From Lachnospiraceae bacterium (lineage in GTDB: Bacteria > Bacillota > Clostridia > Lachnospirales > Lachnospiraceae): 59,936 bases of DNA. Under the pieces are notes generated by a model that was not told the DNA's origin, did not search any database, and saw nothing but the letters and a program-made list of their open reading frames with translations. Position 1 is the stretch's first letter. Every line of letters begins with the position of its first letter. The stretch covers positions 1 through 59,936 of the forward strand of contig JAFUPV010000061.1 in assembly GCA_017472605.1 (NCBI GenBank). The letters are read 5' to 3'. This document shows, piece by piece, positions 17,057-25,500 of the stretch. The position numbers and the translations under genes are program-made.

Positions 17057-18310
17057 ATGGAAGCATTGGAAATCGGAAGAATTGACATAACAGCCGGAGG
17101 CGGCGGAAAAGGTCTTCTCGGTGACATCGACGGAGACGGCCGCATGGAGCTGGTCATTGTGCAGGCGGACTGGGACATTGATGACCGCTATGTTCCGCAC
17201 CAGATCACCTGCGTGACCGCCTTCCGCCTGACCGGCGAACAGCTGTGGCAGGTGGGGACATGCAATGAAAAATCGGGAAACTTCGGCTCGGATTTTCCTG
17301 CACAGATCTGTGATATTGACGGAGACGGAAATCTGGAGATCCTCTGTGTCATGGACAAGAAATTCCTGATTTTGAACGGAAAAGACGGAAGTATCAAAGC
17401 GACCCGTGAGCTGCCGGATGAGGTGGCCCATGACTGTATCATCGTTGCAAATCTCAGCGGAAAAACCTGGCCATCGGATGTCATTCTGAAAGACCGCTAC
17501 CGCCGCATGTGGGCATTCAATGACCAGTGGGAGCTTCTGTGGACCCATGAGGGAAATGTGGGACATTTTCCGTGGGCCTATGACGTCAACGGCGACGGAT
17601 ATGACGAGGTGATGGCAGGCTATGATCTGCTGGATCACAATGGAAAGCTGCTCTGGTCCTGCAGGGATCTGGAGGATCATGCGGACTGTCTCTGGGTTGG
17701 TGATGTGAACGGAGACGGCAGAATGGAGATTGCCGTCGGCGGCAGCGTGACCTGTCTCTATGACGTGGACGGAAATGAGCTCTGGCGCTATGACGGCTCC
17801 ATTGAATCCCAGCACATCGCGCTTGGAAAGTTCTGTCCGGAGCAGCCGGGGCTGCAGATGGCCGGACTGGACCGAATCCGCCGTGGAGACGGATATAAGG
17901 GCCAGTGGGACGGAAAAGATGGAATGTTCCTGCTTGACTGTCACGGAAAGGAAATCTGGAAGGAAGACCGTCAGACGAAGGGATGGCTGACTATTGTCGA
18001 TGCGATTTATAACTGGAATGGAGAAGGCAGGGACTACATTCTTGCATACCGCAGAGGCGGCGGAGTCACACCGGGACTGTATGACGGAGAAATGAACCGG
18101 GTGGTCAGCTTTGCGAACGACGGTTATGTGCTTCATGGAGATCTGTTCGGAAGAGGAAAAGAGGATGTGATCATTTACAGTAAGGATACGGCGTGGATTT
18201 ACAGCGGAACGGCATATGATGTGAGCCAGGAGCCGTCCGGGAAGCCGATTCCTCAGACAAAGAGACTGATTGCATCGACGCTGTATCCGGGCGGTGTCTG
18301 TGAGCAGTGA
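17057..18310 (+). CDS. FG-GAP/PL11-like beta-propeller protein
   Basis: 417 residues with repeated calcium loops DIDGDGRMEL (24-33), DIDGDGNLEI, DVNGDGYDEV and DVNGDGRMEI, each at the end of a propeller blade, plus DVDGNELWRYD repeats. This pattern is shared by integrin-like FG-GAP proteins and rhamnogalacturonan lyases of family PL11. There is no signal peptide and no N-terminal carbohydrate domain, so it would act in the cytoplasm. A lyase or hydrolase on rhamnose/uronate oligosaccharides is plausible but unproven. GGAG lies 9 nt before the ATG. The URO-D-like gene follows 150 bp downstream. Confidence 0.65.
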   Translation: MEALEIGRIDITAGGGGKGLLGDIDGDGRMELVIVQADWDIDDRYVPHQITCVTAFRLTGEQLWQVGTCNEKSGNFGSDFPAQICDIDGDGNLEILCVMDKKFLILNGKDGSIKATRELPDEVAHDCIIVANLSGKTWPSDVILKDRYRRMWAFNDQWELLWTHEGNVGHFPWAYDVNGDGYDEVMAGYDLLDHNGKLLWSCRDLEDHADCLWVGDVNGDGRMEIAVGGSVTCLYDVDGNELWRYDGSIESQHIALGKFCPEQPGLQMAGLDRIRRGDGYKGQWDGKDGMFLLDCHGKEIWKEDRQTKGWLTIVDAIYNWNGEGRDYILAYRRGGGVTPGLYDGEMNRVVSFANDGYVLHGDLFGRGKEDVIIYSKDTAWIYSGTAYDVSQEPSGKPIPQTKRLIASTLYPGGVCEQ

Positions 18311-18461
18311 GCGGGCGGCAGAGGAGAATGTCAGAGAAAAATGGAAAAGGATACAGAAAACATGCGATTCGGCTCCGCAGAGGAGAAATGCCAGACCTGT
18401 CCGGGGTATAAGGACGGAATGATTAGTATCCTATAAAAATAGAAAAAAAGAGGGGACGAAG

Positions 18462-19481
18462 ATGTATAAAAAAGACATAACATTCCATCCGAGCTGGTGG
18501 AACAAAAACTGCGGAGTGGATTTTGACAGACGTTTTTTTGACGATCCGGAATACCGGATCGCCTGTGACATGAAAATGAGAAAAACGCTCTATGAGAAAT
18601 TTGGCGATTACGGAATCGGAGAGAAGAATCCGGCACCGCGGCCGATCATCGGTTCCGATCTGATTGCGTCCGGCTATCTGTATTCGGAGCTTCTCGGATG
18701 TGACATCCGATACGGAGAAGACGCACCGCCGGAAGTCATTTCGAAGGAAGCCGTTCTGGAAGAGATGGTTGACTGGAAGAATCATCCGACCTGGAAAAAG
18801 CTGGAGGAGCAGGTGGAGTGGCTGAAAAAGAACTATGGTCATGTGGTTCCGTGCGTCAACCTGCAGGGTGTGCAGAATCTTGCCATTGATGTCAGAGGCA
18901 GCGAGTTTATGATGGATTACTATGAAGAACCGGAGCAGTGCGAGACGCTTCTGGAGATCTGTACGAAACTGTCCATTGAAATAGGAAACTATTTTTATCG
19001 ACTTACGGAACAGATTTCCGGCGGTGTGACGGCAATCGTGAACCAGACTGTCCCGAAGGCATATGTAACCTCCAACTGTACCGTTGACATGATTTCTCCA
19101 AACCTTTACGAGGAATTCCTGCTTCCCTGTGATCAGAGACTGGCGGAAGTCTTTCCTGTGTTTGGCGTGCATCACTGCGGTACGGCCATGGAACGCTATG
19201 CAAAGAGCTATGCAAAGATCAAGCCGCACCTGGAATTTGCGGAAGTAGGTGCCGGATCCGACATCGCAGCTGTGAGGGAAGCTCTCCCGGATACCTTCCT
19301 GAATCTTCGATACAGCCCGGTGAAACTGAAAACAGCGTCTGTAGATGAAATCCGCTATGAGCTGGAGCAGGCAAAGAAAGCGGGAGGAGACAGGGACCTG
19401 GTTTCGCTTTCCTGTGTGGGAATTGATTCCGGGGTCAGTGATGAGCAGGTGAAAGCGTATCTGACTTATGCGGAGAAATAA
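18462..19481 (+). CDS. URO-D-family protein, MtaA/CmuA-like methyltransferase
   Basis: 339 residues of the uroporphyrinogen-decarboxylase fold. The arginine-rich heme-pathway signature (RQAGR) is missing. Instead it has H237-x-C239 (GVHHCGTAM) and C318 (SLSCVG), the pattern of the Zn site that binds the thiol in corrinoid-dependent methyltransferases such as MtaA. It is therefore more likely a methyl-transfer enzyme than HemE. GAGGGG lies upstream. It is co-directional with the propeller protein in a glycan region containing a GH115, so demethylation of methylated sugars can be proposed, but no corrinoid protein is present here. Confidence 0.75.
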   Translation: MYKKDITFHPSWWNKNCGVDFDRRFFDDPEYRIACDMKMRKTLYEKFGDYGIGEKNPAPRPIIGSDLIASGYLYSELLGCDIRYGEDAPPEVISKEAVLEEMVDWKNHPTWKKLEEQVEWLKKNYGHVVPCVNLQGVQNLAIDVRGSEFMMDYYEEPEQCETLLEICTKLSIEIGNYFYRLTEQISGGVTAIVNQTVPKAYVTSNCTVDMISPNLYEEFLLPCDQRLAEVFPVFGVHHCGTAMERYAKSYAKIKPHLEFAEVGAGSDIAAVREALPDTFLNLRYSPVKLKTASVDEIRYELEQAKKAGGDRDLVSLSCVGIDSGVSDEQVKAYLTYAEK

Positions 19482-19503
19482 CCGGTTGCCTGACTGTGTA
19501 GAA

Positions 19504-19520
19504 TGTCGAATTTTGTCGAA
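19504..19520. promoter_or_regulatory. tandem Spo0A boxes upstream of antisense RNA promoter
   Basis: TGTCGAA-TTT-TGTCGAA, two perfect 0A boxes in 10-bp direct repeat, ending 20 bp before the -35 at 19541. Confidence 0.65.
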
Positions 19521-19540
19521 AACTTTTTCCTGAAACGGTA

Positions 19541-19569
19541 TTGCAAATGCGAGATTGTTGTGATATACT
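19541..19569 (+). promoter_or_regulatory. promoter of antisense RNA
   Basis: TTGCAA, 17 bp, TATACT; the predicted start is near 19576. Confidence 0.65.
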
Positions 19570-19575
19570 TTAAGT

Positions 19576-19650
19576 GTAAATGAGATTATGTATAAATCCA
19601 ATTCAATCCAAAACGAAAACCCCGGAGCTGCTATCTCCGGGGTTTTCACT
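19576..19650 (+). ncRNA. candidate type I antitoxin RNA
   Basis: A transcript of about 75 nt is predicted between a good promoter (19541-19569) and a strong terminator (19616-19646). It holds no ORF and is complementary to the 3' end of the small minus-strand hydrophobic ORF. Tail-to-tail overlap of a short RNA with a toxin mRNA is the layout of TxpA/RatA and BsrG/SR4 in Bacillus. Confidence 0.55.
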
Positions 19651-19752
19651 TGGGCTTTCGTTGCCGCTGTCGCTTCCATCAAGCCACTTGCAGATATAAT
19701 ACGATATGATACCTGCCATAATGGAAATCAATAATGAAATTATGTATTCCAA
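19603..19752 (-). CDS. small hydrophobic peptide, candidate type I toxin
   Basis: 49 codons starting at TTG 19752, with AAGGGGGGA five bases upstream. The peptide has one membrane segment (about 3-20; YIISLLISIMAGIISYYI), then CKWLDGSD and a polar tail, the plan of type I membrane toxins. The last 15 codons are encoded by the terminator hairpin at 19616-19646. A stop TGA in another frame lies right before that hairpin, so the tail may be a frameshift product. A minus-strand promoter at 19879-19907 and tandem 0A boxes lie upstream. Confidence 0.6.
   Translation of the reverse strand: MEYIISLLISIMAGIISYYICKWLDGSDSGNESPSENPGDSSSGVFVLD
19616..19646. terminator. symmetric intrinsic terminator inside toxin ORF
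   Basis: AAAACCCCGGAG/CTCCGGGGTTTT with a 7-nt loop; a T-run follows on both strands. It ends the antisense RNA and probably also the toxin mRNA. Confidence 0.9.
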
Positions 19753-19878
19753 TTAAATCCCCCCTTTCTGTTGTCAGTCTGGGAGCGGCAACTGAAATCC
19801 GTGCTCAGAAAAGCAGGGATTAGACAGCGTATTTCAGACCGATGCCGCAGGGACAGGAGAAATGGCTGTTCCAAAAGA

Positions 19879-19907
19879 ATTATAACAGATAACTGCAGGA
19901 AATGCCA
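19879..19907 (-). promoter_or_regulatory. candidate toxin promoter
   Basis: On the minus strand: TATAAT (19884-19879) with a weak -35 (CTGGCA) 17-18 bp upstream; about 120 nt of leader before the TTG start. Confidence 0.5.
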
Positions 19908-19916
19908 GTAAAAACG

Positions 19917-19934
19917 TTCGACAATATTCGACAT
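19917..19934. promoter_or_regulatory. tandem Spo0A boxes upstream of toxin promoter
   Basis: TTCGACA-ATA-TTCGACAT, two perfect 0A boxes about 10 bp upstream of the toxin -35, at a distance typical of Spo0A-activated promoters. Confidence 0.65.
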
Positions 19935-20151
19935 AACTGTCTGAAATCAGGATACAACGAACCGTTGATATCAGCTATCCATCCAGTCGCTGTTACTTTT
20001 TTATGCTTTGTATATAATGATGTAGAGGTCAAAAGGTATTTTGACCCTGTGACACACGGATTTTTGCATCGGCCGTGCAAATACAGTCCGAACTACATGG
20101 AATTCGCGATAACATGGAATGAAAAAAGACAAAGAAAGGGAGCATCGAAAG

Positions 20152-21189
20152 ATGGAACATCAAATTGGAAAACAGATCCGTACATTTCGTCTGCGCAGTA
20201 ATTTAACACAGGAAAAGCTGGCTGAGAAGCTGAATGTAACTGCACAGACCATCTCAAAGTGGGAGAATTCACTCAGCTATCCGGATATCATGCTGCTGCC
20301 GGAGCTGACAGCGATTCTTGGAATTACGATGGATGAGCTGTTTGAAAGCAGCATGGAGACACATTTGCGGCGGATTGAGCAGATGCTGTGCGGGTGCCGG
20401 ATCAGTGACGAGGATTTTGCCTATGCGGAAAATCAGCTGAAGAAAGGCTGTCTGGACATGGAGACACGCGGCCGCTGCCTGACACTGCTGGCGGATCTGT
20501 ACAATGAGAAAGCGCAGGGACTGCTGAAGCAGTCAGCGGAATATGCGAAGCAGGCATTGGAAATTGAGCCGGAGAAGAAAGCAAATCATTCCATTTTGAA
20601 CATGGCATCAAAAGCCAATGTCTGGGACTGGTGCTGCACCAATCACAATGAAATTATCGATTATTATAAGCGATTTGTGAAAGAACATCCGACCTATCGT
20701 TCCGGCTATCTGTGGCTGCTGGACAATCTGATTGCAGACGGACGGCTCAAGGAGGCAGAGGAGGCGCTGGAAGCGATGAAAGCGGTGGAAGAAACGTACC
20801 ACTATCTGCTTTACAAGGGCTGGATCGCTCAGGCCGGCGGTGATCATCCGGCAGCGGAGGCATGCTGGGATCAGATGGTTGAAACCTTCCGTGACAGCTG
20901 GTTTGCCTGGAGTTCCCGTGCCGATGCCTATGCAAAGCGTGCGGACTATGACCGGGCAATCGAGAACTATAAAAAGGCGATTGAACTGGAACAGGCTCCG
21001 CGCTATACAGACAATTATGAGAGCATTGGACAGATCTGTGTGCTCAAAGGGGACTGGGCAGGTGCAGTTGATGCCTATGAACATGTCATTGAGATTCTGC
21101 GCAGCGACTGGAATCAGAAGGAAGGGGACTATATCACCGGAATTCAGCAGAAGATCAGTCAGCTGAAGCTGCGGATGAAGGAGGCATGA
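20152..21189 (+). CDS. XRE-family regulator with TPR sensor domain
   Basis: 345 residues. The N-terminal helix-turn-helix (about 5-60; LTQEKLAEKLNVTAQTISKW) is followed by tetratricopeptide-type repeats, clearest at 250-300 (WFAWSSRADAYAKRADYDRA, then YESIGQICVLKGDWAGAVDA). Such proteins often bind a peptide or partner with the TPR part. ATG 20152 follows AAAGGGAGC; the upstream in-frame ATG at 20119 lacks a site. A likely -10 (TATAAT) is at 20013-20018. It is convergent with the AraC gene, with a 35-bp overlap. Confidence 0.85.
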   Translation: MEHQIGKQIRTFRLRSNLTQEKLAEKLNVTAQTISKWENSLSYPDIMLLPELTAILGITMDELFESSMETHLRRIEQMLCGCRISDEDFAYAENQLKKGCLDMETRGRCLTLLADLYNEKAQGLLKQSAEYAKQALEIEPEKKANHSILNMASKANVWDWCCTNHNEIIDYYKRFVKEHPTYRSGYLWLLDNLIADGRLKEAEEALEAMKAVEETYHYLLYKGWIAQAGGDHPAAEACWDQMVETFRDSWFAWSSRADAYAKRADYDRAIENYKKAIELEQAPRYTDNYESIGQICVLKGDWAGAVDAYEHVIEILRSDWNQKEGDYITGIQQKISQLKLRMKEA

Positions 21190-22252
21190 AAGCTGGGTTC
21201 TGATAATTCATCTGATATTGTTTCGGTGAAACGCCGGTCTTCTGGGAAAAGGTGCGGGAGAAATTGGAATAGTTGTTGAACCCGGTCATATAACAGACAT
21301 CACAGGGCGCATGGCCTTCACGCAGATATTTCTGTGCGAGGGCGATGCGCTTTTCGATGATGTACTGCTGGAGCGAAATGCCGGTGATCCGGCAAAAACG
21401 ACGGCTCAGATAGGTACCATTGTGATGAAACTGCCGGGAAAGGGAATCCAGGGTCAGGTCATCTGCCAGGTGGTCATCGATGTAGGAGAACAGCTGAGAG
21501 ATCAGCGGAGGCATGATGCTCTGGTGACGGATCGGTTCCTGATTCATGGTATGGCGATTAATCAGGACGAGGATCTGCTGCAGCCAGGCGCGGGCAAGAA
21601 GATCACTGCCGAACTCATTCTGAGTCAACACCAGAGAAAGCTGTTTTGCCATGTGAATGAAATCATGCACTTCCTGTTCACCCAGATGTGCAAAGTTTAT
21701 TTTAATAGATGGATTGCGGTAAAAACAGCCGGAGAGATCGCTTTGGGGGCTGCACAGAGATGGCAGCAGTGTTTCCCGGATGTTGATCACAATGCGGTTG
21801 TACAGGTTGGGAGACTGCAGCTCGGCGCGGTGAAATTCGTAGGGACGGATGCAGATCAGGTCGCCTGCTTCCAGCTCTTTGCCGTCGCCTTCCGTGAAGA
21901 AATTCAGCCGCCCGTCCAGAAGGAGAAGAAGCTCGTAGCCATCGTGGTTATGGAAGCTTTTTGTCGGTGAGGAAGCCGGCCTGGAGCCGGAGGCCAGTGT
22001 GGAGCCGGAGGCTGGTCTGGAGCCGGAGGCCAGTGTGGAGCCGGAAGCCGGCCTGGAGCCGGAAACCAGTGTGGAGCTGGAAGCCAGTGTGGAGTCGGAA
22101 ACTGGTCTGGAGCCGGAGGCCAGTGTAGAGCCGGAAGCCGGTTCGCAGCCGGAGTCCGGTGCCTGAAAGCTGTAGTGGTCGGCTGGTGAGTAGGATTTTG
22201 TTTCGCACATGATATCGGCATCCAGATTAACAAGGTGAAAGGCATAGGGCAT
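21155..22252 (-). CDS. AraC-family regulator with Ser/Gly repeat insertion
   Basis: 365 residues. A short N-terminus is followed by a low-complexity repeat (about 33-95), then a cupin sensor (HNHDGYELLLLLDGRL, IRPYEFHRAEL) and the C-terminal double HTH ending MTGFNNYSNFSRTFSQKTG. ATG 22252 follows GGAGGTTTCC; the longer frame to 22387 has no site. It is divergent from GH115, which it probably controls. Confidence 0.87.
   Translation of the reverse strand: MPYAFHLVNLDADIMCETKSYSPADHYSFQAPDSGCEPASGSTLASGSRPVSDSTLASSSTLVSGSRPASGSTLASGSRPASGSTLASGSRPASSPTKSFHNHDGYELLLLLDGRLNFFTEGDGKELEAGDLICIRPYEFHRAELQSPNLYNRIVINIRETLLPSLCSPQSDLSGCFYRNPSIKINFAHLGEQEVHDFIHMAKQLSLVLTQNEFGSDLLARAWLQQILVLINRHTMNQEPIRHQSIMPPLISQLFSYIDDHLADDLTLDSLSRQFHHNGTYLSRRFCRITGISLQQYIIEKRIALAQKYLREGHAPCDVCYMTGFNNYSNFSRTFSQKTGVSPKQYQMNYQNPAFMPPSSAASAD
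21976..22146 (-). repeat. 18-bp in-frame tandem repeat in AraC gene
   Basis: About nine or ten 6-codon units, mostly alternating ASGSTL and ASGSRP in the protein. They are nearly identical at DNA level, implying recent slippage expansion. They sit just before the sensor domain. Confidence 0.9.
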
Positions 22253-22521
22253 AGGAAACCTCCAATGGTATCGGATGAAAGCGGGAATGGAATCAAGTCC
22301 GCATGGATAGTTTAGCACATCGAACGGATATGGGAAAGAAGAAAAGTCACATTTCGCAAAAAAAGTAGTCATATTTTGTGTATGCATTCCTTTTTATTCA
22401 TGCTATGATTAAGATACGGGATATCTGCAGTGAATGGGAATTCGGGATGGAATTCGAGATCAGGGTACCTGCGGTATGGGAAGAGGACAAAACAGAGGTT
22501 TGAAACGAGGGAGGAAAGGGA

Positions 22522-25500
22522 ATGAAGATCCGAAAACATGAATATATCAGGCTTATCTACAGTGAGAAGGAAAGCGAAGCGGTCCGCCTGGCGCTGACCA
22601 ATCTGCGAAGAGATCTGATCCGAGTGCTGGACTGCCGGGTGAACGGGGATACCTGTCCGCAGGCAGTTACGATCCGGGTTGGAACGATTGGCATTTCCGG
22701 CGGTGATGCTGCGGCCGAGGCGGATTTGGCGGGCGGTCGTCTGGAAAAAAAGGAAGCGGATTCGATGGAAACGCTGGCGGATACCGGGCTGCTGAAGGAT
22801 GAATGGGGCATGTACCGGAAGGAAGCGTTTCTGATTCAGGAGAAAAACGGAGAGATTTTAATCGCCGGAACGGACCGTCGCGGAACCATCTATGGAATCT
22901 ACGATTTCTGTCAGACGCTTGGCGTGTCTCCATGGCATTTTTTCGCGGATGTGCCGGTGAAGGTTCGCAAAGAAGTTGAGATGGAAGATGGGCTGTGCAA
23001 GGTGGATTATCCGTCTGTGGAATACCGTGGAATTTTCATTAATGATGAAGAGGAACTGGAGCACTGGGTTCAGCGGTACATGGGTGAGGAGACCATTGGC
23101 GTCAAAACCTATGAAAAGATTTTTGAGCTGATGCTTCGCCTGAAAATGAACTATATCTGGCCTGCCATGCATGTGAATTCGTTTAACTTAAAGCAGGAAA
23201 ACGGTGCGCTGGCTGACCGCATGGGAATTGTGGTTGGTACGTCTCACTGTGACATGCTGATGCGCAGCAATAACAGAGAGTGGAAGCCCTGGATTGCGAA
23301 AAAGGGCTATGCGGATGCTGCATATGACTATTCCATTCCGGGTCGAAACAGGGAGATTCTGGAGGAATACTGGCGGGAGAGCATTGAGCAGAACCGAGAG
23401 TTTGAAGTATGCTATACCATGGGCATGAGAGGAATTCATGATTCCGGGTTTGAAACAAAGACACTGGAAGGTCTGACCGGAGAGGCGCTTCTGAAGGCAA
23501 AGATGGAGCTTCTGGATTCTGTTATCCGCGCCCAGGAACGGCTGCTGGAGGAAACGCTGGGAAGAAAGACGCTGAAAACCTTTATTCCCTATAAAGAGGT
23601 GCTGGAATTATATGATAACGGCCTGGAGATTCCGGAGGATCTGACGATGATCTGGGTCAATGATAACTATGGTTATATCCGCCGCTATCCGGGTGAGCGG
23701 GAGAAGAAACGGTCCGGCGGACACGGAATCTATTATCATAATTCCTACTGGGCAAATCCCACCAGCTCGGCATCGTATCTATTTATTACGACAATTCCAA
23801 TGACTCATACCAGAAATGAGCTGAAGAAAGCATGGGCTGAGGGAATCCGCAAAATCTGGGTTACCAATTTCGGCGCGCTGAAACCGCTGGAACAGCAGAT
23901 GTCCTTCTATGCCCAGCTGGCATGGGATGTGGGAAAGGAGAATCCGCTGTCGGATCGGGAGGAGGAGTTCCTTGTTCAGTGGATTGACGGCATGTTTTCC
24001 GGCTGCCATGGAAAGGAGCTGGCGCCGCTGCTGCTGGAGTTTGATCAGCTGACCAATGTGCGAAAGCTGGAGCATATGGACTGTGATGCCTTTTCCCAGA
24101 CTGCCTATGGCGATGAGGCGGCAGCAAGAATTCATCACTATGAGTCCATGTTCCATCAGGTGAATGCAGTTTATGAAAAGCTGCCGAAACAGGAGAAGGA
24201 TGCCTTCTTCCAGTTGATTCTGATGAAGATTCATGCGGCGTATTTTACCAACTGCATGTATTACTATGCGGATCGCAGCAATCTCTGCGTGGCTCAGGGG
24301 AAGATGCGCGCGGCGAAGGAATACACAAAATGTTCCCTTGCGTTTGACCATGCAAGAAGGAAGATGATCGATTATTATAATCATGTGATGAGCAATGGAA
24401 AGTGGAACGGAATCCTGACGCCGGAGGATTTTCCGCCGCCCCGCACTGCCATGTATCCGGCATGCATGCCTCCGCTGGCGATTGGTGAGACGAAGCCGGT
24501 GGTGACGGTCTGGAATGAGGGAGATTCGCTGGAGTTCGTGAAGGAGAGCACCAAGTGGATTGAAATTGCCAATGCCGGTGTAGGAAGTCTGACCTATGAT
24601 GTGACCGGACCGAAGTGGCTTTCCATTGAAAGCGGCAGCGGAATTGTCAGCAGTGAATGCCGGATTCTGGTTCGTCCGGACTGGGAGCTGGTGCGTAAGC
24701 TGGATTCTGCCGGTGTTTCCGGGGAACTTGTTGTTTGCTGTGACGGCGCAGAGGTTCGTCGGATTCCGGTAACATGCACGGTGATGCCAAAGCTGTCGCA
24801 GACGGGATATTCCGATCATTATTATATGGAAAGAATGCTTCCGATGGAAGAGGATGGAATGATTTCCGTAGAGGCCGATGCATTTGAGCGTTGTGGCAAC
24901 GGAGCGGATTGTGGCAAAAATGGCGGCAAAAATGGCGGCCAGCGAAACGGTGATTGCCGAACGGATGGACAGATCTGTGAAGCAGGAGGAACCGGCTGGA
25001 AATCGATTGCCCATCTGGGACGGGGCACCGGCTGCCTGGTGGAAGCAGAGGAAGAGGGCGCTGTGATCAGCTATCCGGTTCGCTTTACTTCCGCCGGAAC
25101 CTTCCGCCTTGAAATTCACCGGTTCCCAACATTGAATTCAGTTGGCCGGATTCGTGTCGGTGTGTCTGTGGATGCAGTGGAGGATGAGGATTCGGAACGC
25201 TGCGGAAATCTGTCAGGAAAAGAGGATTCCGTGTACCGCAAAACCTGCGCGGAAGATGAAGATTGGGTATGTGATGGAAACGCGGCATGCACAGGAGACC
25301 GAGTACAGATGCTGGAAACACAGTCTAACGATGCAGGTCGGGCAGACTGGCTGGAAAACATCCGCAACAATGTGGATAAACTGTATGGAGAGCTTGTGAT
25401 CGATCAGCCGGGTGTGTATCGAATCACATTCCATGCGGTAGACCGCTATTTTGCATTCAGCCGTTTTGTGGTATATACAAAGGAACGGAAGGAGAACAGC

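Noticed and set aside
21976-22146. Repeats taken as a CRISPR array
   Set aside because: The units are contiguous without spacers, are in frame and translate into an AraC linker; no cas genes are near.
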